A program made the translations under genes and the position numbers. From Autumnicola lenta (GTDB lineage Bacteria > Bacteroidota > Bacteroidia > Flavobacteriales > Flavobacteriaceae): a stretch of DNA of 64,000 nucleotides. The notes below the pieces were generated by a model. That model made no database searches. It saw only the letters and a list, made by a program, of their open reading frames with translations, and was not told where the DNA came from. The stretch is from contig NZ_JAVRHO010000013.1 of the NCBI RefSeq assembly GCF_031846515.1, positions 1-64,000 of the forward strand. The letters run 5' to 3'. Positions 53,065 through 60,799 of the stretch are shown one piece after another (the first letter of the stretch is position 1; each line of letters begins with the position of its first letter).

Positions 53065-54813
53065 TTATCCTTGGGATTTTAACAAACCATCTGTAACATT
53101 TCTCCATTTGTCAGGAAAATAAGGTGTATGAAAATAGAAATGTGCCAAATCTTTCAGAAAAGCATATCCTGCTTTATCAGTACGATATTCATAGATAAAT
53201 TCATCTTTTCTTTTCTTTATCTTTTCCTTAAACTCTTCAAAAGGCAATTCGTCTATTAAATTTTTTGTAAGTCTTGTATCCACTTGATATCCATCTCGCA
53301 GAGGTTTCGAAAATAACTGTTCTTCGAGGTCGTTTTCTTTATCCTCAATGAGGTTTTCAGACACTGAATTTTTGCTGTGATGAGGAATAAAAAGTCCCAA
53401 AGTGATATCGTGTTTTTTGACGAAAATTCTCAATTGGTTATATTCTTCCTCCAAACCAAAAAGAGCAATATACTCTAATAAAACTGCCAACAAAGGCGAG
53501 GTGGAATCCGAATAATAAACTGGTTTAGTTCCTGTAACCGTATATTTAATAACATTTTGAATACTATTGTTGGCATCCGGTAGCATTCCAGATTTTTCCT
53601 TTCTATATTTTATTGTAGCAAGTATACTTTTAAGATATGCTTTCGCTGCATCAACATCATCTGTCTGTATAAAAAGTTCTATGGTATTGACGATGACCAA
53701 TGAGTGAATATCCAGCAAAGGTCGCTTAGAAACCGAGTTGTGCTGAACAACATTGTAAACTCCAGTTCTAGCATCTAGTAAGTCGTAGTCTGGGAAACAA
53801 GCTTTCTCCATATTTATTAGAATCAACAAATAAGCCAAGTAGTCGAAAGTTCTTTGGGTATAACCCACCTGTTCAGACATACCACCATTTTCTGCGTAAA
53901 GTCCATCTTTTGTTTGTACTATGGAAAGAGTCCTATCAAAATACTGTTGCAATACTTCATAGAAAAACAGCATTACCTGATTAAAGTGCTTGAGCACCTT
54001 TTTATTATTTTCCAGGTTATTCTTCAAAACCCAGTACCAATATCGTAATACCAAATGAGTAAGGTAGCGTTTTGCAATGTCAAGGTTGTTATATTCTTTA
54101 GACTCCGTGTAAATTATGAATGAAATTAGTTTTAAGGATTCAAAAAGTAATTGCCATTTTCTTGGAATTTTAGTTTTATAGCCTTTCCATTCAATCTTTT
54201 CAAATAATGAATCGATAAGTTTTATAAAGTCTCGTGAAACCCCATCGGATGTATCCAAATTAACCAAAACTCTATTGAAAAGTTTTGTGGTGGAAGAATC
54301 AGTAAGTAGGTATGCCCCGAAAAGGTTTTCAGAGAACATAGCGGTTAAACGTGCAATATCCCAACGTTCAAAAACCGTGTTATCTACAGGTTTACTTATT
54401 TTGACCAAAAAGTTTTCGAAGGTTTTTTGCAGGCCGCCTTCAATAACCCCATTGTGCACAATTACAACTTTTAAGGGTAGTTCTTGGAATTTTGGGTACG
54501 CCGATACAAATGGCGTATAAGTTGCTTCGGTAATTGATTCCTGTATTCCATCTTTACCGTAAAAGTTCCTCGTAGTGATATTTCTGTCCGCTCCACCCTT
54601 TAGTTCAAAATAGAATCGCTTTTTAACTTTATCTTCGTCAATCCCAACAGCCACAATGTCTTTGCCATATTCTTGCAAACCCAAATATTCGGTCGGTTTA
54701 GACAAAATCTCAAATCCCATACTTTCCAATAAAAGAGGGAAAATACGATTTAGCTCGTCTTTCTCTGTTAAAGATTCCAGATAGTCCTTAACCACTAGTT
54801 GCTTAATATTCAT
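53065..54813 (-). CDS. Protein with N-terminal PD-(D/E)XK nuclease domain, second gene of a candidate defence operon
   Basis: A 582-residue protein. The first 90 residues read FPLLLESMGFEILSKP, then YGKDIVAVG and FYFELKGG, a PD-(D/E)XK fold (D52, E70, K72) close to Mrr/restriction-type endonucleases. The rest is a long helical region of about 450 residues, rich in aromatic and charged residues and without a motif I recognise. Its start overlaps the upstream gene's stop by four bases (ATGA), so both are made together. Cleavage of foreign DNA under control of the helical parts is a reasonable guess. No named defence system I know has exactly this pair. Confidence 0.75.
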   Translation of the reverse strand: MNIKQLVVKDYLESLTEKDELNRIFPLLLESMGFEILSKPTEYLGLQEYGKDIVAVGIDEDKVKKRFYFELKGGADRNITTRNFYGKDGIQESITEATYTPFVSAYPKFQELPLKVVIVHNGVIEGGLQKTFENFLVKISKPVDNTVFERWDIARLTAMFSENLFGAYLLTDSSTTKLFNRVLVNLDTSDGVSRDFIKLIDSLFEKIEWKGYKTKIPRKWQLLFESLKLISFIIYTESKEYNNLDIAKRYLTHLVLRYWYWVLKNNLENNKKVLKHFNQVMLFFYEVLQQYFDRTLSIVQTKDGLYAENGGMSEQVGYTQRTFDYLAYLLILINMEKACFPDYDLLDARTGVYNVVQHNSVSKRPLLDIHSLVIVNTIELFIQTDDVDAAKAYLKSILATIKYRKEKSGMLPDANNSIQNVIKYTVTGTKPVYYSDSTSPLLAVLLEYIALFGLEEEYNQLRIFVKKHDITLGLFIPHHSKNSVSENLIEDKENDLEEQLFSKPLRDGYQVDTRLTKNLIDELPFEEFKEKIKKRKDEFIYEYRTDKAGYAFLKDLAHFYFHTPYFPDKWRNVTDGLLKSQG

Positions 54814-56702
54814 CTCTTATCGTAGGTATTTAAAATATACTCTTGCAGGTCGGGATTTTTGAACAATCTGGCGTCAAGTATAAAACTGGATTCTACTTTC
54901 CCTAATGGCATCACTTTATCTTCAAGTTCTTGCTTCCAACTGTTGCCCCTAACTATTATTGTACTCCTCCCCACAGCCGCAAGAATACCATTGGGATTCT
55001 CATTAATATCTTGCATCATTTTGGCTCTATTCTCGTGTTCTAGACTATAATACAAATCCATTAAATCCCGTTCATTTTCATAGGGGTTTAGGTCATTTAT
55101 AGATTTCTTTTTTGATACAATAGATTCATAATTTTTATAGGCTTCCCTTAACGGTCGTACAAATGCTTTATCTTCTTTAGATTCATCTAATAGGTTTTCT
55201 ATGTCGTCCAGTAAAGACCTATGGTAGGCATCATATATCAGTTCAGAGAGTTTTATCTGAAGAAACTTTACAACTTCCGGATAAGGCGAACGTCTTAATG
55301 GAAGAACTATTGGAAGTAATTTGTCAAAAGTATGTGGAAACAAGGTAATAGCTTCAATCGCCTTTGCCTGCTCCTGTTTTGTGTCCAATTTCAGCAAATC
55401 TATTGGAAGTGCCCCAAAACTTCCAGTCATTATAATTTCTACCGGAAGCAAACCAAACTTGTCCTCAGGCTTAAAAAGTTCAAGGATATGTTTTTCTGTT
55501 TCTTGTATATTATTACTCCAAAAATGGAAAATGGAACTTTCAAATCGGTTGATGGAACCTCTTTGCCATCCAGCTAGGTAAAACATTTTCATTAGGTGAA
55601 ATAAATGCTCGGGATGCTCATAGTTATAGAAAAAGCTTTCTATAACGGAAATATCCTGCGTATTTTCAAAATAAATGTGGAGCAATTTGTATTTCTCAGC
55701 CTCAAAAGACTTAAGATTATAGATTATTCTGTGAAAGGCAATTTTAACAAGTTCCTTATTTTCTTTTTGAAGATAGGTGGTAATTAAATTAAAACAACCC
55801 TTCCGCAGTTCTTCACTTACTTTTGGATTGTCGATTAAACCGCAAATAACTTGAGTTTTACTACCAATAGATTCTGGTAAATAATCATTATGGACTAATT
55901 CGAATATCGAATTATTTTGCTCGTCTGAAAGGTTTTGTAACGAATTTAAAACGTGATAGCCCTGTTGCGGATGCTTGTTTTGTAGCTCAAATGCCTTTTC
56001 AAATACCCCTTCAAATCCATTATTGTGAAGTCCTATTAAAAGGCTAGCTATGAAAAATGTATCATTGGGTTGTTCTGACCTGATGGCAATAGAATAAATA
56101 TTTTTTGCTAAATCAAAATTGTTGAACGGTAGCTTACGGGCAAATTCATCCACGTAATATCGGTCGTCAAAAGCAAGTGTTCGCTGACATATCTCCCAAA
56201 TATCTTTTGCTGAATATTTTGAATATGGAAGGAATCTATAAAGGTGCTGTTCAAATAAGAAGAGTTCCTTCTCTCTTTCTCCTTTAGGCTTCAATTTGTC
56301 TAAAAAATATCCTTTGACATCAAATCCATCTGAATGCAGTCTATGTAAAATATAACCTTGTAATCCCTTAATCAAACTGCCGTAACCATTGATTACATTT
56401 TTGGCAATTCCATTTTCCTCTTTTAATTTTTCCTGAAAATCTTCTACAAAACCAAAAGCTCCCACAATATTCTTAGGCATTTCTCTTTCAAGTTTAACTT
56501 CAGCTTCTTTAAGTAGGGCTTCGTTAAATTCAATAGAATTTGGGTTGAGCTTAATAAATTCAGGATTTGATTCCATTTGTAGGACGATTTCTTTTTTCAA
56601 CAGTAGGCCACAATTAGCTGTTTCCACTTTAGGAAATTCTATTTTTTTTGTGTTTATACACTTTTGGATTAAAGTGTTAATCTGTCTATCAATCTTGACC
56701 AT
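54810..56702 (-). CDS. Large helical-repeat protein, first gene of the candidate defence operon
   Basis: A 630-residue, almost wholly alpha-helical protein with repeated helix pairs (AKNIYSIAIRSEQPNDTFF, FNLITTYLQKENKELVKIAF, ITLFPHTFDKLLPIVLPL), resembling HEAT/ARM-like repeats. No catalytic motif, signal or membrane segment is visible. It is the first gene of the minus-strand pair with the PD-(D/E)XK protein, four bases overlapping. A scaffold or sensor for the nuclease is the simplest idea. The pair lies at the far end of the cargo zone, next to the replacement tRNA. Confidence 0.7.
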   Translation of the reverse strand: MVKIDRQINTLIQKCINTKKIEFPKVETANCGLLLKKEIVLQMESNPEFIKLNPNSIEFNEALLKEAEVKLEREMPKNIVGAFGFVEDFQEKLKEENGIAKNVINGYGSLIKGLQGYILHRLHSDGFDVKGYFLDKLKPKGEREKELFLFEQHLYRFLPYSKYSAKDIWEICQRTLAFDDRYYVDEFARKLPFNNFDLAKNIYSIAIRSEQPNDTFFIASLLIGLHNNGFEGVFEKAFELQNKHPQQGYHVLNSLQNLSDEQNNSIFELVHNDYLPESIGSKTQVICGLIDNPKVSEELRKGCFNLITTYLQKENKELVKIAFHRIIYNLKSFEAEKYKLLHIYFENTQDISVIESFFYNYEHPEHLFHLMKMFYLAGWQRGSINRFESSIFHFWSNNIQETEKHILELFKPEDKFGLLPVEIIMTGSFGALPIDLLKLDTKQEQAKAIEAITLFPHTFDKLLPIVLPLRRSPYPEVVKFLQIKLSELIYDAYHRSLLDDIENLLDESKEDKAFVRPLREAYKNYESIVSKKKSINDLNPYENERDLMDLYYSLEHENRAKMMQDINENPNGILAAVGRSTIIVRGNSWKQELEDKVMPLGKVESSFILDARLFKNPDLQEYILNTYDKR

Positions 56703-56834
56703 CGGATTAAATGTTTACTTAAAAAAGTTCAATCATCTCAAACTCTGAATATAAGCCCGTAAAAGTTGATTTTCATTTTAGCTTAATGATACCAAATGAA
56801 ATCATTTTTAATGAGTTCATTAAATATACTTAAA

Positions 56835-56854
56835 TGTTGTACCTATGTTGTACC
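56835..56854. repeat. Right copy of the 20-bp end repeat, possible integrase arm site
   Basis: TGTTGTACCTATGTTGTACC, identical to 1030-1049 in the same orientation. It lies inside the right core by about 150 bases and next to the replacement tRNA-Leu terminator. Confidence 0.6.
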
Positions 56855-56867
56855 TGAGCATAAAAAA

Positions 56868-56889
56868 AGCCGAGATTTTCATCTCAGCT
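56868..56889 (-). terminator. Terminator of the replacement tRNA-Leu
   Basis: AGCCGAGAT at 56868-56876 and ATCTCAGCT at 56881-56889 make a nine-bp stem with one G-T pair, with loop TTTC and a T run downstream on the minus strand. Confidence 0.75.
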
Positions 56890-56897
56890 CTTTTTCG

Positions 56898-56980
56898 TAC
56901 CGAAGGCGGGAATCGAACCCGCACGCCTTATCAGCAATGGATTTTGAATCCATCGTGTCTACCAATTCCACCACTTCGGC
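56898..56980 (-). tRNA. Complete tRNA-Leu(CAA) carried by the ICE
   Basis: Minus-strand cloverleaf: acceptor GCCGAAG/CTTCGGT, D arm with GGTAGACACG, anticodon stem ATGGA/TCCAT with loop TTCAAAA (anticodon CAA), variable arm, T arm GCGGG TTCGATT CCCGC, discriminator A. It differs from the host gene (acceptor GCTCGAG, variable arm and anticodon-stem flank) but has the same anticodon. It is inside the element, 25 bases from the broken host 5' half, with its own terminator. The host promoter at the right reads straight through it. Confidence 0.92.
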
Positions 56981-57005
56981 CTAACATTTTACGCTCTTTT
57001 AAGTT

Positions 57006-57048
57006 TGGATTTTGAATCCAGCGCGTCTACCAATTCCGCCACTCGAGC
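57006..57048 (-). tRNA. 5' half of the disrupted host tRNA-Leu(CAA), attR
   Basis: Minus strand from GCTCGAG through the D arm (GGTAGACGCG) to the anticodon-loop core, after which the tRNA breaks off into element sequence. It complements the 3' half at 875-927. Core TGGATTTTGAATCC at 57006-57019. Confidence 0.9.
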
Positions 57049-57157
57049 AAAACGGATGGCAAAAATAGAAAAAATCTGCTGAATTAAATAATTTAAAAAA
57101 AATATTCTGCCGACCTGGGAGTAATATAATTTGCCTTGTGATATATTACAAATCAGA

Positions 57158-57181
57158 AGGTCGATAATTGGCATTTTTGAG
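57158..57181 (+). promoter_or_regulatory. Repeated chromosomal motif, copy a
   Basis: GGTCGATAATTGGCATTTTT with flanks. The 20 bases recur exactly at 62959-62978. Related inverted forms are at 57538, 58241, 60504 and 60591. Confidence 0.45.
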
Positions 57182-57537
57182 AGTCGGCTTTGGGAGGTTG
57201 TATTGCACCGGGTGAGTCTGTAATAGTTTTAGCTCAAGACTCTGGATTTTCTACTCAAAAAGCTTTTATATGCCTTCTGGAATCATAATTTTAATGGTTT
57301 CTGCAGGTTTTACCGTTGCAAATCGGGAAATAGACCTGGTTTTGGATCTAAAATGGCTTTTTGAAATTTTCAACCAGCTTAGTACCGAATTCCTACTCAA
57401 TCTTCTGTTTAAAATAACGGCCATTTGAGGAGGAGAAATTTTCAGTTTTAGTCGATACCCTGAAAAGCCAATTCTCAATCTGAAACTTCAAAAGATTATT
57501 CTCCATCTTGATTGGTGAAAATCTTTTTTAATCAATG

Positions 57538-57561
57538 CTCAAAAATGGCAATTACCAACCT
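57538..57561 (-). promoter_or_regulatory. Repeated chromosomal motif, copy b
   Basis: Minus-strand AGGTTGGTAATTGCCATTTT, the same core with three changes from copy a. It lies just after the DUF2867 gene stop. Confidence 0.4.
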
Positions 57562-57568
57562 GAGTATT

Positions 57569-58153
57569 TTATTTTACTACAATTGGATTACTTGTATTGG
57601 AATTTGCCTGCTCTTTCTGTTTTTCCAGATCCTCAATGATTCCTTTTAATATTGCCGGGACAATGAGTTTGTGAAAAGGTCTCACCGGTAAAAAGTATAA
57701 CCGCCCAAACCCATTATTAAATTCTACTGTTGTTGAAATTATCAGGTTTTTCTTCTGAATAGAATTCTGGTGTTGTTCTAAAAATAACGAAATCCTGAAA
57801 TTCAAATGTTTATCATCTTCTCCTAAGATCACTTCATTTTCATTTTTGTCAAACACTTTAAAGAGCCCGAGTTGTTCACCCGGTTCGCACCTGAAATTCT
57901 GAAGCTGTTTTCCCCTGTCTTTCAGCTCTCCCGAAGTTTTAAATCCGAATAGGGAGACGATTTTATTCCGGACATCAAATAAATTTTCGACCCATTTTGG
58001 TCCGGCGGAGAAAAATGCTTTTCCGACGTCAACAGAGGTAAAATTGTTTTGAGCATCATAAAGTACAGCTTGAAAACTGTCTACATAGTCATATTTCTTG
58101 TGAGAACTATTCAGCAGGGAATTTTCCGGAAGTGTGGTTTTACTGCTTTTCAT
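57569..58153 (-). CDS. DUF2867-domain protein
   Basis: A 194-residue protein with the DUF2867 pattern: VDVGKAFFSAGPKWVENLFD, RNKIVSLFGFKTSGELK, and FRISLFLEQ before GRLYFLPVRPFHKLIVPAIL. Function of this family is unknown, but members often occur beside SDR or redox enzymes. Motif copy c lies 90 bases upstream. It is ordinary chromosome beside the ICE. Confidence 0.85.
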   Translation of the reverse strand: MKSSKTTLPENSLLNSSHKKYDYVDSFQAVLYDAQNNFTSVDVGKAFFSAGPKWVENLFDVRNKIVSLFGFKTSGELKDRGKQLQNFRCEPGEQLGLFKVFDKNENEVILGEDDKHLNFRISLFLEQHQNSIQKKNLIISTTVEFNNGFGRLYFLPVRPFHKLIVPAILKGIIEDLEKQKEQANSNTSNPIVVK

Positions 58154-58240
58154 GTGCTATCTATATTGTGTTTTGCTGGAAGCCGGAAACATTGGGTAGG
58201 AGTGGTTGCGGACTTACCAGTGATTTGCAATCTAATCAAT

Positions 58241-58265
58241 CCTGAAAATGGCAATTATTGACCTG
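58241..58265 (-). promoter_or_regulatory. Repeated chromosomal motif, copy c
   Basis: Minus-strand CAGGTCAATAATTGCCATTT upstream of the DUF2867 gene. Confidence 0.4.
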
Positions 58266-58302
58266 TAATCTTTACTTGACCATTTTTTTTCAAAGTATCA
58301 CT

Positions 58303-60462
58303 TTAGTTGCTTTCACTAACCGTCGCATTTTTTGCAATTTCAATATCCTGTGCAACTTCAGGCCGTATAAGCGCCCAGTGGAAAAGATTATCTTCATTCC
58401 TGTCGTGACTGCTTCCGTTATAGTGGGTTAATGGCATGTCCTTGTAAATCGGGCGGGTGATTTCAATTACCTTATCCCAGTAATCCAATGCTTTTTCCAG
58501 ATGGTTTACGGCATTTTGCTTGTCTTCTGCTCCGCCTTTAATCCTATAAGTTTGTAGCGCTACAGCTCCTTTCAGTTTTTCAGCAAGATGCAGTCCTAAA
58601 TACGACCAGGTTTTAATATCTGCAACTTCATACATCAGCGAGGCATTATTTTCGGTATTAATATCTTCAACTAAACTTAAAGCTTTCTGGGTGTCTGCCT
58701 CCAGCATATCAATCAGAACAGGCGGAGTGATTTCATCGTCTTTAAAAGAATCCCCGGAAGCGCGTCTTTCCACATAATCGCCGACAGATACATAATCAGG
58801 ATCCAGAGTAGGATGATTTATCAATTGATCTACGGAAATGTACTGCGTGTTGTCACCAATAAGAGCCATAAAACCTTCGCCGTAAAGGGTGAAATCCCAT
58901 CGCGAATCGTAGAGGGAGGCAAGGCGCAATTGTGTAGCCGAAGCAAGGGAATAAGCCTCCAGGAGGTTGTCTCCCTGGCTGCCATAGCGCTCGTTAAATT
59001 CGGCCTGGAAAATATCATCGGGAGTTTTGGGATTATACAACAGCCTTCCCCAAAGCTTGTAAAACAGCCATTGCCGTTCAAAAGCATAATTCCAATCTAC
59101 CGGCGCATCTATGGCTGTAAAATAATCTTTCGCAGGAATATAGGTTTCAGATCCTATAAAATATCCGCCGATATAGCTTTGACTATTTAGGGCGATATGC
59201 TCCCGAATAAAATCGGGAACTCCCCAGCGTAAAGCAAAAAAATCTTCATTCCGGGCCGTGTAGGTGACCTTGTATCCTTCGGGTTCGGGATTATAAAAGG
59301 TGTCGAACATCTCACCACCGTGTACTTTTACCAGCTGCGGAGTGGAATGTGCATGGGACCAGTTGTACTTTAAATCTGCCCAGATGGGTCCTTCTATAAA
59401 ATCCAGGCTAGCCTCTCTTTCTATGGCATTCCGTGTTAATTGCTCTAACTCCACACTGGTTTTTCCCAAAGATTCTGAAGTACTTGAAAAGGGAATTCGA
59501 TGTACAAGTTTTAGGTCCCGACCCACCTGGCGCATCCCTTCAATATAAGTTTCATAGATCCAGTCTTCGCGTTGCTGTGGCGTCATTCCTGCCATTCCTT
59601 CTCCAAGTGTAAGGCCAATTCCGGTAAGTGTGGGATATTCCTGGAATACCTGGGTGATACTTTCCCGTGTGTAGCGCTTCACAATTTCTGAAGTGTCGCC
59701 CGGAACGTAATAATTTGGGTAAACGTTTTCCCGGGCCACGTTATAAGCTTCGGAAAATTCCGGACTTACAAAGATGTTAAACGGAATGATATAAGTATCG
59801 ATCGCACGTTCATCTGCCATTCGGAAGATTTCCTGGTGTAAATGTTTCCATTCTTCCATTTCTTTATCACTAAACGGACTCGCTTCCGGAAAGTTCTTCG
59901 GTTTGATCATATATACAAACGGATGAAGGTTCCATAAGGAAAGTGAATTAAAGCGATTTTTAGCCATCATATCCAGGAAAGCTTCCCAGTATTTCACATC
60001 GCGAACGGTCTCATAATGCAAATCCAGGGCAGAACTTGGCCGGTAGGTATACCACGGAGTGTTATGCTTTATTGCCCGCAGCGCATTGTGCGGACTTTCG
60101 CTGCTCTTTTTAATATTCTGAAGTGAAGTGCCGTTTCGTACACTTTCAGCAACCGAAAGGCTGCCGTAGATCATCCCTCTGGGGTCGCCTCCATAAATTG
60201 TGATGATTTTTCCTTCCGGAATAATGGAATATGCCTCACTGCCAAGATTAACAGCATTTACTGCTATGCTAATTAGATAATCATAACCCGTTTGTTCCTC
60301 CAAAACTGAATACTCCTGCTCTAAAAGGGCTTTTTCCAGCATTTTGGCGGCATATTCTGCCTGGGGAACAGCGTTATCGTATAACAAATAGACATTTTGA
60401 GAAGATGCGGAGTAAATGCTTCCCAGGAAACATGTAAAAAGGCAGAGGAATAATTTTTTCAT
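58303..60462 (-). CDS. Secreted glycoside-hydrolase-like protein (alpha-glucuronidase/GH67-like layout)
   Basis: A 719-residue protein with a signal peptide (LFLCLFTCFLGSIYSASSQ). A GH20/GH67-type N-terminal domain precedes a TIM-barrel part: DLHYETVRDVKYWEAFLDMM, then RFNSLSLWNLHPFVYM and LTGIGLTLGEG. The C-terminal third is helical. The mix of domains resembles Bacteroidetes secreted enzymes acting on uronic-acid or amino-sugar polymers. The exact GH family and substrate are uncertain. Two motif copies lie in its upstream region. Confidence 0.6.
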   Translation of the reverse strand: MKKLFLCLFTCFLGSIYSASSQNVYLLYDNAVPQAEYAAKMLEKALLEQEYSVLEEQTGYDYLISIAVNAVNLGSEAYSIIPEGKIITIYGGDPRGMIYGSLSVAESVRNGTSLQNIKKSSESPHNALRAIKHNTPWYTYRPSSALDLHYETVRDVKYWEAFLDMMAKNRFNSLSLWNLHPFVYMIKPKNFPEASPFSDKEMEEWKHLHQEIFRMADERAIDTYIIPFNIFVSPEFSEAYNVARENVYPNYYVPGDTSEIVKRYTRESITQVFQEYPTLTGIGLTLGEGMAGMTPQQREDWIYETYIEGMRQVGRDLKLVHRIPFSSTSESLGKTSVELEQLTRNAIEREASLDFIEGPIWADLKYNWSHAHSTPQLVKVHGGEMFDTFYNPEPEGYKVTYTARNEDFFALRWGVPDFIREHIALNSQSYIGGYFIGSETYIPAKDYFTAIDAPVDWNYAFERQWLFYKLWGRLLYNPKTPDDIFQAEFNERYGSQGDNLLEAYSLASATQLRLASLYDSRWDFTLYGEGFMALIGDNTQYISVDQLINHPTLDPDYVSVGDYVERRASGDSFKDDEITPPVLIDMLEADTQKALSLVEDINTENNASLMYEVADIKTWSYLGLHLAEKLKGAVALQTYRIKGGAEDKQNAVNHLEKALDYWDKVIEITRPIYKDMPLTHYNGSSHDRNEDNLFHWALIRPEVAQDIEIAKNATVSESN

Positions 60463-60503
60463 AAGCTGTTATCTAGGGGAAAGTGTTTTAAAATGAGGTG
60501 CAT

Positions 60504-60528
60504 GTTCAAAAATGGCAATTTTCGATAT
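60504..60528 (-). promoter_or_regulatory. Repeated chromosomal motif, copy d
   Basis: Minus-strand ATATCGAAAATTGCCATTTT, about 50 bases upstream of the glycoside-hydrolase-like gene. Confidence 0.4.
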
Positions 60529-60590
60529 ATAGAACGGGATTTGCTGAAATGCTGAAGTTGTGCCAGAAATATTGTAAAATTTAGTTGATG

Positions 60591-60617
60591 CTTAAAAATA
60601 GTAATTTTCGGCAGATG
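60591..60617 (-). promoter_or_regulatory. Repeated chromosomal motif, copy e
   Basis: Minus-strand CTGCCGAAAATTACTATTTT, a weaker copy 87 bases upstream of copy d. Confidence 0.3.
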
Positions 60618-60646
60618 AACAGTGGTTTCTTTATCGTTAGTTGATC

Positions 60647-60793
60647 TCAAGCTCCTTCAGCCATTAATTTATTAATCCTGTTTTTATGTGCTAAAGTTGA
60701 ATTATAGCCTTCCTCAGAATAAACAAAAAAGTCCGCAGGATTTCCCAGGTGAGGGAGGCCAGGTCCTAACTTAGGGAGTATCTTAAAACACAT
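60647..60793 (-). CDS. 48-residue protein of unknown function
   Basis: Small frame reading KILPKLGPGLPHLGNPADFF, then VYSEEGYNSTLAHKNRINKL. The Pro/Gly-rich start and mixed charge look like real coding rather than noise, but there is no known family. It starts seven bases after the aldo/keto reductase stop, so it may be its last co-transcribed partner. Confidence 0.4.
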   Translation of the reverse strand: MCFKILPKLGPGLPHLGNPADFFVYSEEGYNSTLAHKNRINKLMAEGA

Positions 60794-60799
60794 TTTTCC

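Larger units (their letters stand above)
914..57019. mobile_element. Integrative and conjugative element of about 56 kb in tRNA-Leu(CAA)
   Basis: The boundaries are the two copies of the 14-bp core TGGATTTTGAATCC (914-927 and 57006-57019) joined to complementary halves of one tRNA-Leu gene. Inside are a tyrosine integrase beside the left end, RteC, an excisionase-like HTH protein, a nearly complete Bacteroidetes-type type IV secretion gene set, a coupling protein, relaxase, BfmA, SSB and RadC. Cargo is metal resistance, ion transport and defence genes. The exact strand-exchange point inside the core cannot be fixed from one sequence. The coupling-protein gene is frameshifted, so present transfer ability is doubtful. 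Confidence 0.9.
57049..57568. other. Intergenic stretch of chromosome with repeated motif copies
   Basis: No gene is supported. Two short frames (57266-57478 minus and a plus-strand frame beginning 57270) have no family match. The promoter of the broken host tRNA should lie in the first hundred bases. The stretch has two copies of the GGTCGATAATTGGCATTTTT-type motif (57158-57181 and 57538-57561) and several weaker ones between. Confidence 0.5.

Noticed and set aside
56938..56951. Middle copy of the 14-bp core read as the right boundary
   Set aside because: It lies in an intact tRNA whose acceptor does not match the left 3' half; the outer copy at 57006-57019 does match.
57266..57478. 70-codon minus-strand frame in the right flank
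   Set aside because: No family likeness, and the region consists of degraded motif copies.
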